NCBI RefSeq assembly: GCF_018614195.1
Contig: NZ_JAGGOT010000018.1
Location: 1-64,000, forward strand
Direction of reading: 5' to 3'
Source: Streptomyces sp. ISL-43
GTDB lineage: Bacteria > Actinomycetota > Actinomycetes > Streptomycetales > Streptomycetaceae
DNA: 64,000 nucleotides
The translations under genes were made by a program, and so were the position numbers. The notes below the pieces were generated by a model that saw only the letters and a list, made by a program, of their open reading frames with translations, was not told the DNA's origin and made no database searches. Position 1 is the stretch's first letter, and each line of letters opens with the position of its first letter. Positions 41,916 through 50,156 of this stretch are shown here, one piece after another.

Positions 41916-42941
41916 ATGACCACGAGCGTGGACCCCACCCAGTACATCGTTCTCGACCACGGCACCGGCGCCAAGCTGAGCCAGGACCTGGTGCAGCTGA
42001 TCGCACAGACCCTCGGCGACGTCTACGTCGGCATCATGGAGGACAGCGCCGTCCTCAAGATCGAGGGCGACCGCATCGCGATGACCACCGACTCCTTCGT
42101 GATCGACCCGCCGTTCTTCGGCAACGGGGACATCGGGAAGATCGCGGTCTGCGGCACCGTCAACGACCTGGCCGTGGCCGGCGCCCGGCCCAAGTACCTC
42201 ACCCTCGGCATGATCCTGGAGACCGGGCTGCCCATACCCCGGCTGGTCCAGGTCCTGGAGTCGATCCGCGACACCGCCCGCGAGGCCGGCGTACAGATCG
42301 TCGGCGGCGACACCAAGGTCGTCCGCAAGGGCGAGGCCGACCAGATCTACCTCAACACCGCGGGCGTCGGAGTCTTCGAGCGCGAGCCGCTGACCATGAC
42401 CGACGTACGCCCCGGCGACCGGGTGATCCTCAGCGGTCCCATCGGCAACCACACCGTCCACCTGCTCTCCATCCGCGAGGGCCTCGGCTTCGAACAGCGC
42501 GTGGACAGCGACTGCGCGCCGCTCAACGGCCTCGTCGACACGCTGCTCTCCAACGTCCCCGCCGGCGCCGTCCGCTCGATGCGCGACGTCACCCGCGGCG
42601 GCCTGACGGCCGTGCTCCACGAGTACGCCCACAAGCTCGGCCGCACCATCCGCGTCGCCCAGGACGACCTGCCCATCCAGCACGAGACCGCGATGGCCGC
42701 CGACATGCTCGGCATCAACCCCCTCCACTGCGCCAACGAGGGCTGCCTGGCGATCTTCGTGGACCCGGCGGCGGAGGCCGACGTACTTGCCGCCCTGCAC
42801 TCCACCCCCTACGGCAAGCACGCCGTCGCCATCGGCGAGATCGCCGAGGACACCGAGGGCCTGGTGCTGCTGCGCGACAAGGAGGGTCGCGAGACCCAGC
42901 TGGAGGAACTGCTCGGCGCCGAACTCCCCCGGCTCTGCTGA
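41916..42941 (+). CDS. HypE homologue with the C-terminal cysteine (protein-thiocyanate forming)
   Basis: A 341-residue PurM-like ATPase. HypE accepts a carbamoyl group on its last cysteine from HypF and dehydrates it with ATP to a thiocyanate, the cyanide donor for [NiFe]-hydrogenase. The start YIVLDHGTGAKLSQDLVQLI, the nucleotide loop TTDSFVIDPPFFGNGDIGKI, VVGGD-type loop QIVGGDTKVV and DVTRGGLTAVLHEYA are all conserved. The sequence ends Glu-Leu-Pro-Arg-Leu-Cys, equivalent to the Pro-Arg-Ile-Cys tail of functional HypE, so it should be chemically competent. AAGGAA lies six bases upstream. No HypC, HypD or hydrogenase subunit is in the window. Confidence 0.9.
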   Translation: MTTSVDPTQYIVLDHGTGAKLSQDLVQLIAQTLGDVYVGIMEDSAVLKIEGDRIAMTTDSFVIDPPFFGNGDIGKIAVCGTVNDLAVAGARPKYLTLGMILETGLPIPRLVQVLESIRDTAREAGVQIVGGDTKVVRKGEADQIYLNTAGVGVFEREPLTMTDVRPGDRVILSGPIGNHTVHLLSIREGLGFEQRVDSDCAPLNGLVDTLLSNVPAGAVRSMRDVTRGGLTAVLHEYAHKLGRTIRVAQDDLPIQHETAMAADMLGINPLHCANEGCLAIFVDPAAEADVLAALHSTPYGKHAVAIGEIAEDTEGLVLLRDKEGRETQLEELLGAELPRLC

Positions 42942-42961
42942 GAAGGACCGAGGAGACCGCC

Positions 42962-45331
42962 ATGAGCACCGTGCAGAGCGCAGAGCCCGCAGTGGGCGCA
43001 GAGGAGTGGCGCATCCGCGTCACCGGCGTGGTCCAAGGCGTCGGCTACCGGCCGTTCGTCTACAAGCTGGCCCGTGAACTCGGCCTCGCCGGCTGGGTTC
43101 GCAACGACCCCGAGGGCGTGCTGGTGGAGGCGTCCGGACCGGTCGCCGCCCTGACGGAGTTCGCGGCCGGCCTGAGCGGCCGCGCCCCCGAACTCGCCCG
43201 GGTGGACGAAGTCCGTCCCACCCGGGGCCTGGCCCCGGGGAGCGTGCCCCCCGGCCCGTTCACCATCGTGCACAGCGAGCACACCGGAGCCCGGTCCGCG
43301 CTGCTCCCGGCGGACACCCACGTGTGTGGCGACTGCCAGGCGGAACTTCGGGACCCGAAGGACCGCCGGCACCGCTACCCCTTCATCAACTGCACCAACT
43401 GCGGGCCCAGGTACTCCATCATCCAGGACCTGCCGTACGACCGTCCGATGACCACCATGGCCACCTTCACCATGTGCGCGGACTGCAAGAACGAGTACGA
43501 AGACCCCATGGACCGGCGCTACCACGCGCAACCCAACGCGTGCCCGGAGTGCGGCCCCCGGCTGCTGCTCCAGGACCGCGAGGGGAACACGGCCGAAGGG
43601 GACGAGGCCCTCGTCACGGCCGCCCGGGTCCTGGCGGACGGCGGGATCGCGGCGATCAAGAGCGTCGGCGGCTTCCACCTCGCGGTGGACGCGACGAACG
43701 CGGAGGCCGTGGCCCTGCTGCGCAGCCGCAAGCGCCGCGACTCCAAGCCGTTCGCGGTGATGGTCCGCGACCTCGCCACGGCGCAGCGCCTGGTGGAGCT
43801 CTCCGAAGAGGAGATCGACATCCTGCGCTCGCCGGCCCGGCCGATCCTCCTGGCGCGCAAGCGCCCCGGCTCCCTCCCGGAGTCGGTGGCGCCGCGCAAC
43901 CCCAACCTGGGGATCATGCTGCCGTCGGCACCGCACCACCACCTGCTGCTGGACGAGCCCGGCCTCGAAGCCCTCGTCGCCACCAGCGGCAACATCTCCG
44001 GCTACCCCATCGCCTACCGCAACGAGGAGGCGCTGGAACAGCTCTTCGAGATCGCCGACGTCATCCTCTACCACGACCGTGACATCGAGATCCGGGTGGA
44101 CGACTCGGTGGTCCGCCTCTCGGACCACCCCGAACTCGACAAGCCGCTCCTGCAGTTCATCCGGCGGGCCCGCGGCTACGCGCCCTACCCGGTGGACGTC
44201 GGCCGCGAGGTGGCCCCCGTGGTCGCCCTCGGAGCCGAACTGAAGACGACCGTCGCCCTGACCAACGGATCCCAGGTCTTCCTCAGCCAGCACATCGGCG
44301 ACCTCAAGAACGACGAGACCTTCGCCGCGCACCACCGCACCGCCCGGCACCTGGCGCAGCTCTACGCGCTGAAGCCGGAGATCACCGCCCATGACATGCA
44401 CCCGCAGTTCCGCTCCACCCGCGCCGCCCTGGACGACGACGGCACCGGCCCGGCCCTGCCCACCGTCGAGGTACAGCACCACCACGCGCACATGGCCTCC
44501 TGCATGGCGGAGAACCACGTGAGCGGCACCACCCTCGGCGTCATCTTCGACGGCTTCGGCTACGGCGAGGACGGCACGGTCTGGGGCGGGGAGTTCCTCC
44601 TCGGGGACTTCGCCTCCTACCGCCGGGTCGGCCGGCTGCGCAGGCTGCCGCTGATCGGCGGGGACCAGGCCGTACGCGAACCCATCCGCACGGGGTACGC
44701 GCTCGCCCTGGACGCCTTCGACGGAGACCCGGACCGGGCCCTCGCGGGCTTCCCCGCCCTGGCCGACCTCGACGGGCAGCGGCGCCAGGTCTTCGCGAGG
44801 ATGGCCGCCCGCGGCATCAACTCCCCGCCGACCTCCAGCATGGGCCGCCTCTTCGACGGGGCCGCCGCCCTGGCCGGAGTGTGCTCCAAGGCCGAGTACG
44901 AGGCCCAGGGCCCGATCGAGCTGGAAGGCCTGCTGGGCCGCGACGCGACCCGCGAGGCAGCGCCGGACTACCGCTTCGGAGCCTACGAGGCGGACGGCCT
45001 GACCGAGGTGGACCCGCGGCCCGTGATCCGGGCCATGGCCGCCGACGTCGCCGCCGGACTGCCCACGGAGCGGATCAGCCGCAGGTTCCACACGGCCGTC
45101 GTCGAGATGGTCCGGGAACGCTGCAAGGCCCTGCGGGAGGAGACCGGGGTCAACCAGGTCGCCCTCTCCGGAGGCGTGTTCCTCAACGAATTCCTGCTGC
45201 TCAACTGTCTGACCGGGCTGACCGCCGACGGTTTCGACACCTACGTCCAGCGGCTCGTCCCGACCAACGACGGGGGGATCGCCCTCGGCCAGGTCATGGT
45301 CGCCGACGCCCGCTCACACCTGAGGAAGTGA
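42962..45331 (+). CDS. HypF homologue, full-length carbamoyltransferase
   Basis: 789 residues with the whole HypF architecture. An N-terminal acylphosphatase domain has VVQGVGYRPFVYKLA (residues 23-37, catalytic Arg30) and Asn48. Two zinc fingers of type Cys-x2-Cys-x18-Cys-x2-Cys follow (122-147 and 172-197). A YrdC-like carbamoyladenylate domain comes next (about 205-390), then a Kae1-like carbamoyltransferase domain with VQHHHAHMASCMAE, DGFGYGEDGTVWGGE and ALSGGVFLNEFLL. HypF makes carbamoyl-AMP from carbamoyl phosphate and ATP and loads it on HypE. It starts 20 bp after the HypE stop, so the pair is a unit. Nothing looks broken. Confidence 0.93.
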   Translation: MSTVQSAEPAVGAEEWRIRVTGVVQGVGYRPFVYKLARELGLAGWVRNDPEGVLVEASGPVAALTEFAAGLSGRAPELARVDEVRPTRGLAPGSVPPGPFTIVHSEHTGARSALLPADTHVCGDCQAELRDPKDRRHRYPFINCTNCGPRYSIIQDLPYDRPMTTMATFTMCADCKNEYEDPMDRRYHAQPNACPECGPRLLLQDREGNTAEGDEALVTAARVLADGGIAAIKSVGGFHLAVDATNAEAVALLRSRKRRDSKPFAVMVRDLATAQRLVELSEEEIDILRSPARPILLARKRPGSLPESVAPRNPNLGIMLPSAPHHHLLLDEPGLEALVATSGNISGYPIAYRNEEALEQLFEIADVILYHDRDIEIRVDDSVVRLSDHPELDKPLLQFIRRARGYAPYPVDVGREVAPVVALGAELKTTVALTNGSQVFLSQHIGDLKNDETFAAHHRTARHLAQLYALKPEITAHDMHPQFRSTRAALDDDGTGPALPTVEVQHHHAHMASCMAENHVSGTTLGVIFDGFGYGEDGTVWGGEFLLGDFASYRRVGRLRRLPLIGGDQAVREPIRTGYALALDAFDGDPDRALAGFPALADLDGQRRQVFARMAARGINSPPTSSMGRLFDGAAALAGVCSKAEYEAQGPIELEGLLGRDATREAAPDYRFGAYEADGLTEVDPRPVIRAMAADVAAGLPTERISRRFHTAVVEMVRERCKALREETGVNQVALSGGVFLNEFLLLNCLTGLTADGFDTYVQRLVPTNDGGIALGQVMVADARSHLRK

Positions 45332-45335
45332 AGAC

Positions 45336-46670
45336 GTGACCACCCTCACGCCGGACGACATGTACACCTTCGTCAAGGAGCGCGAGTCGGGCGCCCGGAC
45401 CTACGCCAACGCCTTCGGCCGGATCCTCACCGAGGGCCGCGGCGCACGGATCCGTGACGGACACGGCCGCGAGTACCTGGACTGCCTCGCGGCGGCGGGC
45501 ACCCTCGCCCTGGGGCACAACCACCCCGAGGTGCTGCGCGAGGTGGCGCGGTACCTCTCCTCCGGTCAGGTCCAGCAGGCGCTGGACCTCACCACTCCGG
45601 CCAAGTACGAGTACCTCCAGGCCCTGTACGCACGGCTGCCGGGCACCATGGCCGACCACTTCAAGACGCAGTTCTGCGGGCCGGCGGGCACCGACGCCAC
45701 CGAGGCGGCCATCAAGCTCTTCAAGACCGCGACCGGCCGCCGGACGGTGATGTCCTTCCACGGCGCCTACCACGGGATGACCGCGGGCGCGCTCGCCCTC
45801 ACCGGCAACCTGGGCGCCAAGGAGTCCGTGCCCTCCCTCATGCCGGACGTCCACCACCTGCCCTACCCGTACGACTACCGCTGCCCGTTCGGGATCGGCG
45901 GAGAGCAGGGCGTCCAGGCCGGCCTGACCTACCTGGAGCGGCTGCTCACCGACCCCGAGAGCGGCATCACCAAGCCGGCCGCCATCTTCGTCGAGGCGGT
46001 CCAGGGCGAGGGCGGGGTCATCCCCGCGCCGCCGGCCTGGCTGCGGGGGCTGCGGGAGATCACCGCCCGGCTGGACATCCCGCTGGTCCTGGACGAGATC
46101 CAGGCGGGCTTCGGGCGCACCGGCACCATGTGGGCCTTCGAGGAGTCGGGGATCGAGCCGGACGCCGTACTGGTGTCCAAGGCGGCCGGCGGCGGCTTCC
46201 CGCTGTCGATGCTGCTCTACCACGGCAAGTACGACTCGTGGTCGCCCGGCGCCCACGCGGGCACCTTCCGCGGCAACCAGATCGCCCTGGTCGCGGGACT
46301 CGCCGCCATGCGGGTCACGGAATCCGAGGGTCTGATCGAAAAGGCCGCCGCCAAGGGCGAGTTGATCGCCGAACTGCTGGGACGGCTGGCCGCGGGCCAC
46401 CCCGAGATCGGCCAGGTCCGCGGCCGGGGCCTGATGTGGGGCATCGAGATCGTCGACCCGCTGGGCCAGGCCGACGCACTCGGCACCCTGCCCGCCGACG
46501 GAGCCCGTGCCAAGCGCGTCAAGCGGGCCTGCTTGGAGCACGGACTGCTGCTGGAGAGCGGCGGCCGCCACGGCGCCGTGCTCCGCCTCCTGCCGCCACT
46601 GATCATCACCGAGGACGAGATCCACGAGATGGCGGCGGCTCTGGAGAAAGCTCTGATCGACTGCGCCTGA
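45336..46670 (+). CDS. Class III aminotransferase, diaminobutyrate-2-oxoglutarate type
   Basis: 444 residues from GTG 45336 (GAGGAAG seven bases upstream, only 4 bp after the HypF stop). The fold-I PLP enzyme pattern is complete: FCGPAGTDATEAAIKLFKTA, SFHGAYHGMTAGALALTGNL, FVEAVQGEGGVIP, LVLDEIQAGFGRTGTMWAFE and the PLP lysine in LVSKAAGGGFPLS. The N-terminal YLDCLAAAGTLALGHNHPEV is typical of enzymes making L-2,4-diaminobutyrate from aspartate semialdehyde (EctB/Dat/RhbA). This suggests DABA as a building block of the cluster product. Confidence 0.88.
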   Translation: MTTLTPDDMYTFVKERESGARTYANAFGRILTEGRGARIRDGHGREYLDCLAAAGTLALGHNHPEVLREVARYLSSGQVQQALDLTTPAKYEYLQALYARLPGTMADHFKTQFCGPAGTDATEAAIKLFKTATGRRTVMSFHGAYHGMTAGALALTGNLGAKESVPSLMPDVHHLPYPYDYRCPFGIGGEQGVQAGLTYLERLLTDPESGITKPAAIFVEAVQGEGGVIPAPPAWLRGLREITARLDIPLVLDEIQAGFGRTGTMWAFEESGIEPDAVLVSKAAGGGFPLSMLLYHGKYDSWSPGAHAGTFRGNQIALVAGLAAMRVTESEGLIEKAAAKGELIAELLGRLAAGHPEIGQVRGRGLMWGIEIVDPLGQADALGTLPADGARAKRVKRACLEHGLLLESGGRHGAVLRLLPPLIITEDEIHEMAAALEKALIDCA

Positions 46671-46743
46671 GCCGGAACGGCCGGTTCGGCACGACAGAGC
46701 ACGGATCCGCGAGCGACGGATCCACGAACACGAGGACAGGGAC

Positions 46744-47454
46744 ATGACCACGGGAACGAGCAGCGGTCAGTGGCGGATCGACTTCGACGCGGAGGTCGTC
46801 TTCAGCAACGGCGGCGCCTTGCAGACCCAGGGATTCCGACTGGACATCCCCGGTGACGACATCGGCGACGGCGAGCTGGGCGAACTGCTGGTGCGCCACC
46901 TCGGGCTGCTGATGGTCGGCAGTACGAAGATCACGCGCCGGGAGCTGATCCGGGAGCCCCACAAGGGCTCCCGCAACACCGTCGCCCCCGGCTCGGGCCG
47001 CCGCACCGTCGACCTGACCGGCCCCGCGACCAGGGCCGCCTGGCCCGCGGCACCGGGCGGCGGCGCACCGGGCCTGGCCGGCCTGGTGGACCTGCCCGTG
47101 GTCCTGCTGCGGCTGCTCGGAGCCGGGCAGCCGGTCGCCGACCGGCTCGCGCTCGCCCCCTTCGACCTCGCCGGACACGCCGTCGTGGTGCAGAGCGGCC
47201 GCGTAGCCGGCCCGTACCTCACCGAGGACGCGGTGGCCCTGCTCGCCGCGCAGGGCGCGGCCCTCGTGGCCACCGACAGCCGGCAGGGCGACGGTCCGGT
47301 GGCGCGAGCGCTCGCCGCCGCGGGCCTGCCCGCCCTCACGGGCCTGACCGGCCTGGAGGCGCTCCCGGCGACCGGGGCCCGGCTGCACGCCGTGCCGTTC
47401 CCCGGCGACAACACATTGATCAGGGTCTACGGAGTGACAGATGACCAGCACTGA
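46744..47454 (+). CDS. Cyclase/kynurenine-formamidase-like protein lacking the metal motif
   Basis: 236 residues. The C-terminal half resembles the PF04199 cyclase/formamidase fold: VVVQSGRVAGPYLTEDAVAL, LAAQGAALVATDS, GLTGLEALPATGARLHAVPF. In active members an N-terminal His-Gly-Thr-His-x-Asp-x-Pro motif binds metal. Here the corresponding stretch appears to be ALQTQGFRLDIPGDD, keeping only the Asp-x-Pro, so the histidines are lost. It may be a non-catalytic partner or a new activity. It overlaps the next gene by 14 bp. Family assignment is by pattern only. Confidence 0.55.
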   Translation: MTTGTSSGQWRIDFDAEVVFSNGGALQTQGFRLDIPGDDIGDGELGELLVRHLGLLMVGSTKITRRELIREPHKGSRNTVAPGSGRRTVDLTGPATRAAWPAAPGGGAPGLAGLVDLPVVLLRLLGAGQPVADRLALAPFDLAGHAVVVQSGRVAGPYLTEDAVALLAAQGAALVATDSRQGDGPVARALAAAGLPALTGLTGLEALPATGARLHAVPFPGDNTLIRVYGVTDDQH

Positions 47455-48817
47455 GCAAGCCCGCGTCCCGGTGGCCGACGCGGTGGGCACCACCCCCGCG
47501 CCGGCCCGGCGCCCCCGCAGGGAACTGGCCGCGGCCACCGTCGGCTCGGTCGTCGAGGCCTATGACTGGACCATCTACGGCATCCTCGCCCCGTACTTCG
47601 CCGAGGCCCTCTTCCCCGGCTCCTCGCCCACCGCCAAACTCATCGCCGCCTACCTCGGCTTCGCCCTGGGATTCCTGGTCCGGCCGCTGGGCAGCGTGCT
47701 CATCGGCCGCCTCACCGACACCCGCGGCCGGCGCTACGGACTGACCCTCACCGTCGGCCTGATCGCGGCCGGCTCCCTGTTCCTGGCCGTCATACCGGGC
47801 TACGCCTCCATCGGCCTGGCCGCCCCGCTCCTGGTGGTCGGCGCCCGGCTGGTGCAGGGCCTCTCGGTGGGAGCGGAGAACCCGAGCGTGGCGGCGTACG
47901 TCACCGAGACCGCCCCGGCCGGGCGCCGCTACTTCTACAGCGCCGTCTCCTACGGGGGAGTGGTACTGGGCAGCGCACTGTCCTTCATCGTGATGAACGT
48001 CCTGCTCGGGGTGTTCGGGGAGAGCGGGGTCGAGGACGGCGGCTGGCGCTTCGGCTTCGTCTTCGGCGGACTGCTCGGCCTCACCGCCCTGTGGATCCGG
48101 CGCGGCGCGGCGGAGAGCGCCGTCTTCACGGCCTCCACCCGGGACTCCGGACAGGCGAGGGCCGACGCAGCGGCCACAGCGGCGGCTCCTCCCGCCGCCG
48201 CGAAGGCACCGAGCCCCTGGCCGGTGCTGCGGTCCCATCTCGGGCGCCTCGCCGTGGTGTTCGCCATCACCTCCGGCGCCACCACCGCCTTCTACTTCGT
48301 CACCGTCGACTTCCCGTCCTACGCGGACAGCGTCGGCGCCGCCACCAAGGAGGAGACCTCCGCGGCCCTGCTCCTCGGCATGGTGGCCCTGCTCCTCGCG
48401 ATGCTCGGCGGCGGCAAGGCAGCCGACCGGTTCGGCGCACTGCCCGTCCTGCGCACCGGCTTCGCCGGGCTCGCCCTGGGCACCGTGCCGCTGCTGGCGG
48501 CCATGGAGGCCGGCCGGGTGCCCGTCCAACTGGTCACCGTGGTCCTGCTCTTCCTGCTGGGCCTGCCGCTCGCCGTGAGCAACGTCTTCGCGGGGCAGCT
48601 GTTCCCGCCGGCCGTGCGCGCCGTGGCGGTGGGCCTGCCCACCGCGGCCGCGATCAGCCTCTTCGGCGGCACCTTCCCGATGCTCGCGGAGCTGCTGCGG
48701 TCGGCGGGACTGGGCGGCCGGCTGCCGTGGTGGCCCGCGCTCACCGCCGCGGCGGCGCTGGCCGCCTCATGGGGTGTACGCGATCACCCCATGTCCTCCG
48801 TCACCCCTCATGCCTGA
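47441..48817 (+). CDS. MFS transporter, metabolite:H+ symporter type
   Basis: A 458-residue membrane protein with about twelve helices. GSVVEAYDWTIYGILAPYFA in helix 1 and the loop 2-3 motif GRLTDTRGRRYGLT place it in the MHS branch (ProP/ShiA-like), whose members take up osmolytes, dicarboxylates or other organic acids, and may export in clusters. A charged cytoplasmic loop of about 30 residues separates the two halves. The ATG lies inside the cyclase-like gene (14-bp overlap). It could import a precursor or export the product. Confidence 0.88.
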   Translation: MTSTEQARVPVADAVGTTPAPARRPRRELAAATVGSVVEAYDWTIYGILAPYFAEALFPGSSPTAKLIAAYLGFALGFLVRPLGSVLIGRLTDTRGRRYGLTLTVGLIAAGSLFLAVIPGYASIGLAAPLLVVGARLVQGLSVGAENPSVAAYVTETAPAGRRYFYSAVSYGGVVLGSALSFIVMNVLLGVFGESGVEDGGWRFGFVFGGLLGLTALWIRRGAAESAVFTASTRDSGQARADAAATAAAPPAAAKAPSPWPVLRSHLGRLAVVFAITSGATTAFYFVTVDFPSYADSVGAATKEETSAALLLGMVALLLAMLGGGKAADRFGALPVLRTGFAGLALGTVPLLAAMEAGRVPVQLVTVVLLFLLGLPLAVSNVFAGQLFPPAVRAVAVGLPTAAAISLFGGTFPMLAELLRSAGLGGRLPWWPALTAAAALAASWGVRDHPMSSVTPHA

Positions 48818-48827
48818 GAAGGACGCC

Positions 48828-50156
48828 ATGACTGCACTGCTCGAAGGTCTCGACTCGCTGCTGCCGGCCCTGGAGGCCGACTACCGCGAACTGCACACCC
48901 ACCCCGAACTCGCCTTCCAGGAGAAGCGGACCGCCGCCCTCGTCGCCGAGCGGCTCGCCGCCCAGGGCGGCTGGGAGATCACCACCGGCGTCGGCCGCAC
49001 CGGTGTGGTCGCGGTCCTGCGCGGCGGCGAGGGCCCCGTGGTCATGCTGCGCGCCGACATGGACGCGCTGCCCGTGAAGGAGGCCACCGGACTGCCGTAC
49101 GCGAGCACGGAGACCGCCACCGACGACACGGGCGCCGAGGTCCCGGTGATGCACGCCTGCGGACACGATCTGCACGTGGCCGCCCTGATCGGGGCCTGCG
49201 AGCTGTTCGCCCGCAACCGGGAAGCCTGGCGGGGCACCGTCGTCGCGGTGTTCCAGCCGGGCGAGGAGAGCGGTTACGGCGCCCGGGCGATGGTCGACGA
49301 CGGCCTCTTCGAGCGCTTCCCGCGCCCCGACGTGATCCTCGGCTCGCACGTCGGACCGGGACCGGCCGGGCTCATCGCCACCTGCCCCGGCACGGTCATG
49401 GGCGCCACCGACTCCATCACGGTCAAGCTCTTCGGGCGGGGCGGCCACGGCTCCAAGCCCGAGGCGGCGGTGGACCCCGTGGTGATGGCGGCCTCGCTGG
49501 TGCTGCGGCTCCAGACGGTCGTCTCCCGCGAGATCGCCGCCCAGGAACCGGTGGTGCTCACCGTCGGCAAGCTGCAGGCCGGCACCACCGCCGCGGTCAT
49601 ACCCGACACCGCCGAGCTCGGCATCAACGTCCGCACCAGCTCCGCGCCGGTCCGCGAAAAGGTCATCGCGGCCATCGAGCGCCTGGCGCGCGCCGAGTCG
49701 GCGGCCGCCGGCGCGACCGCCGACCCGGAGATCACCTCCGTCTACCACCTGCCGATGACGGTCAACGACCAGGCGAGCGCCGAGCGGGTCGCCCAGGCCC
49801 ACCGCGACCACTTCGGGGCCGGCGCCGTCATGACCATGGGGCCGACCACCGCCAGCGAGGACTTCGGCCTCCTCGCCACCGCGGCCCAGGTGCCCTCCGT
49901 GTACTGGTTCTACGGCGGCCTCGACCCGCAGGCGTTCGGCGAGGCCTTCGCGGCCGGCCGGCTGGAGGACCTCCCGCAGAACCACTCCTCCACCTTCGCG
50001 CCCGTCGCCGGCCCCGCGCTGTCCGTCGGCGTCCGCACGATGGCGACGGCCGCCCTGCCCTGGCTCGCCGCCGAAGCCGCCGACGCCGCCGACGCGACCG
50101 ACGCGACCGACGGGGCCGGCACGGACGAGGCGGGAGAGGGGGCAGAGCGCGCATGA
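48828..50156 (+). CDS. M20-family amidohydrolase
   Basis: A 442-residue M20D peptidase/amidohydrolase of the hippurate hydrolase / N-acyl-amino-acid amidohydrolase type. Metal motifs: MHACGHDLHVAALIG, VFQPGEESGYGA, SHVGPGP and a late GPTTASEDFGLLA. A lid/dimerisation domain sits in the middle. ATG 48828 has AAGGA four bases upstream. It probably removes an acyl or aminoacyl group from an intermediate, making it a natural opposite of the cluster GNAT. The C-terminus has an Ala/Asp/Thr repeat tail. It overlaps the next gene by ATGA. Confidence 0.9.
   Translation: MTALLEGLDSLLPALEADYRELHTHPELAFQEKRTAALVAERLAAQGGWEITTGVGRTGVVAVLRGGEGPVVMLRADMDALPVKEATGLPYASTETATDDTGAEVPVMHACGHDLHVAALIGACELFARNREAWRGTVVAVFQPGEESGYGARAMVDDGLFERFPRPDVILGSHVGPGPAGLIATCPGTVMGATDSITVKLFGRGGHGSKPEAAVDPVVMAASLVLRLQTVVSREIAAQEPVVLTVGKLQAGTTAAVIPDTAELGINVRTSSAPVREKVIAAIERLARAESAAAGATADPEITSVYHLPMTVNDQASAERVAQAHRDHFGAGAVMTMGPTTASEDFGLLATAAQVPSVYWFYGGLDPQAFGEAFAAGRLEDLPQNHSSTFAPVAGPALSVGVRTMATAALPWLAAEAADAADATDATDGAGTDEAGEGAERA

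Noticed and set aside
41916..45331. Part of a [NiFe]-hydrogenase maturation operon
   Set aside because: No hypA, B, C, D or hydrogenase subunit genes are present within the window; the neighbours are ligases, aminotransferases and exporters.
45336..46670. Ectoine cluster
   Set aside because: The aminotransferase is EctB-like and a GNAT is nearby, but there is no EctC ectoine synthase or EctD hydroxylase.
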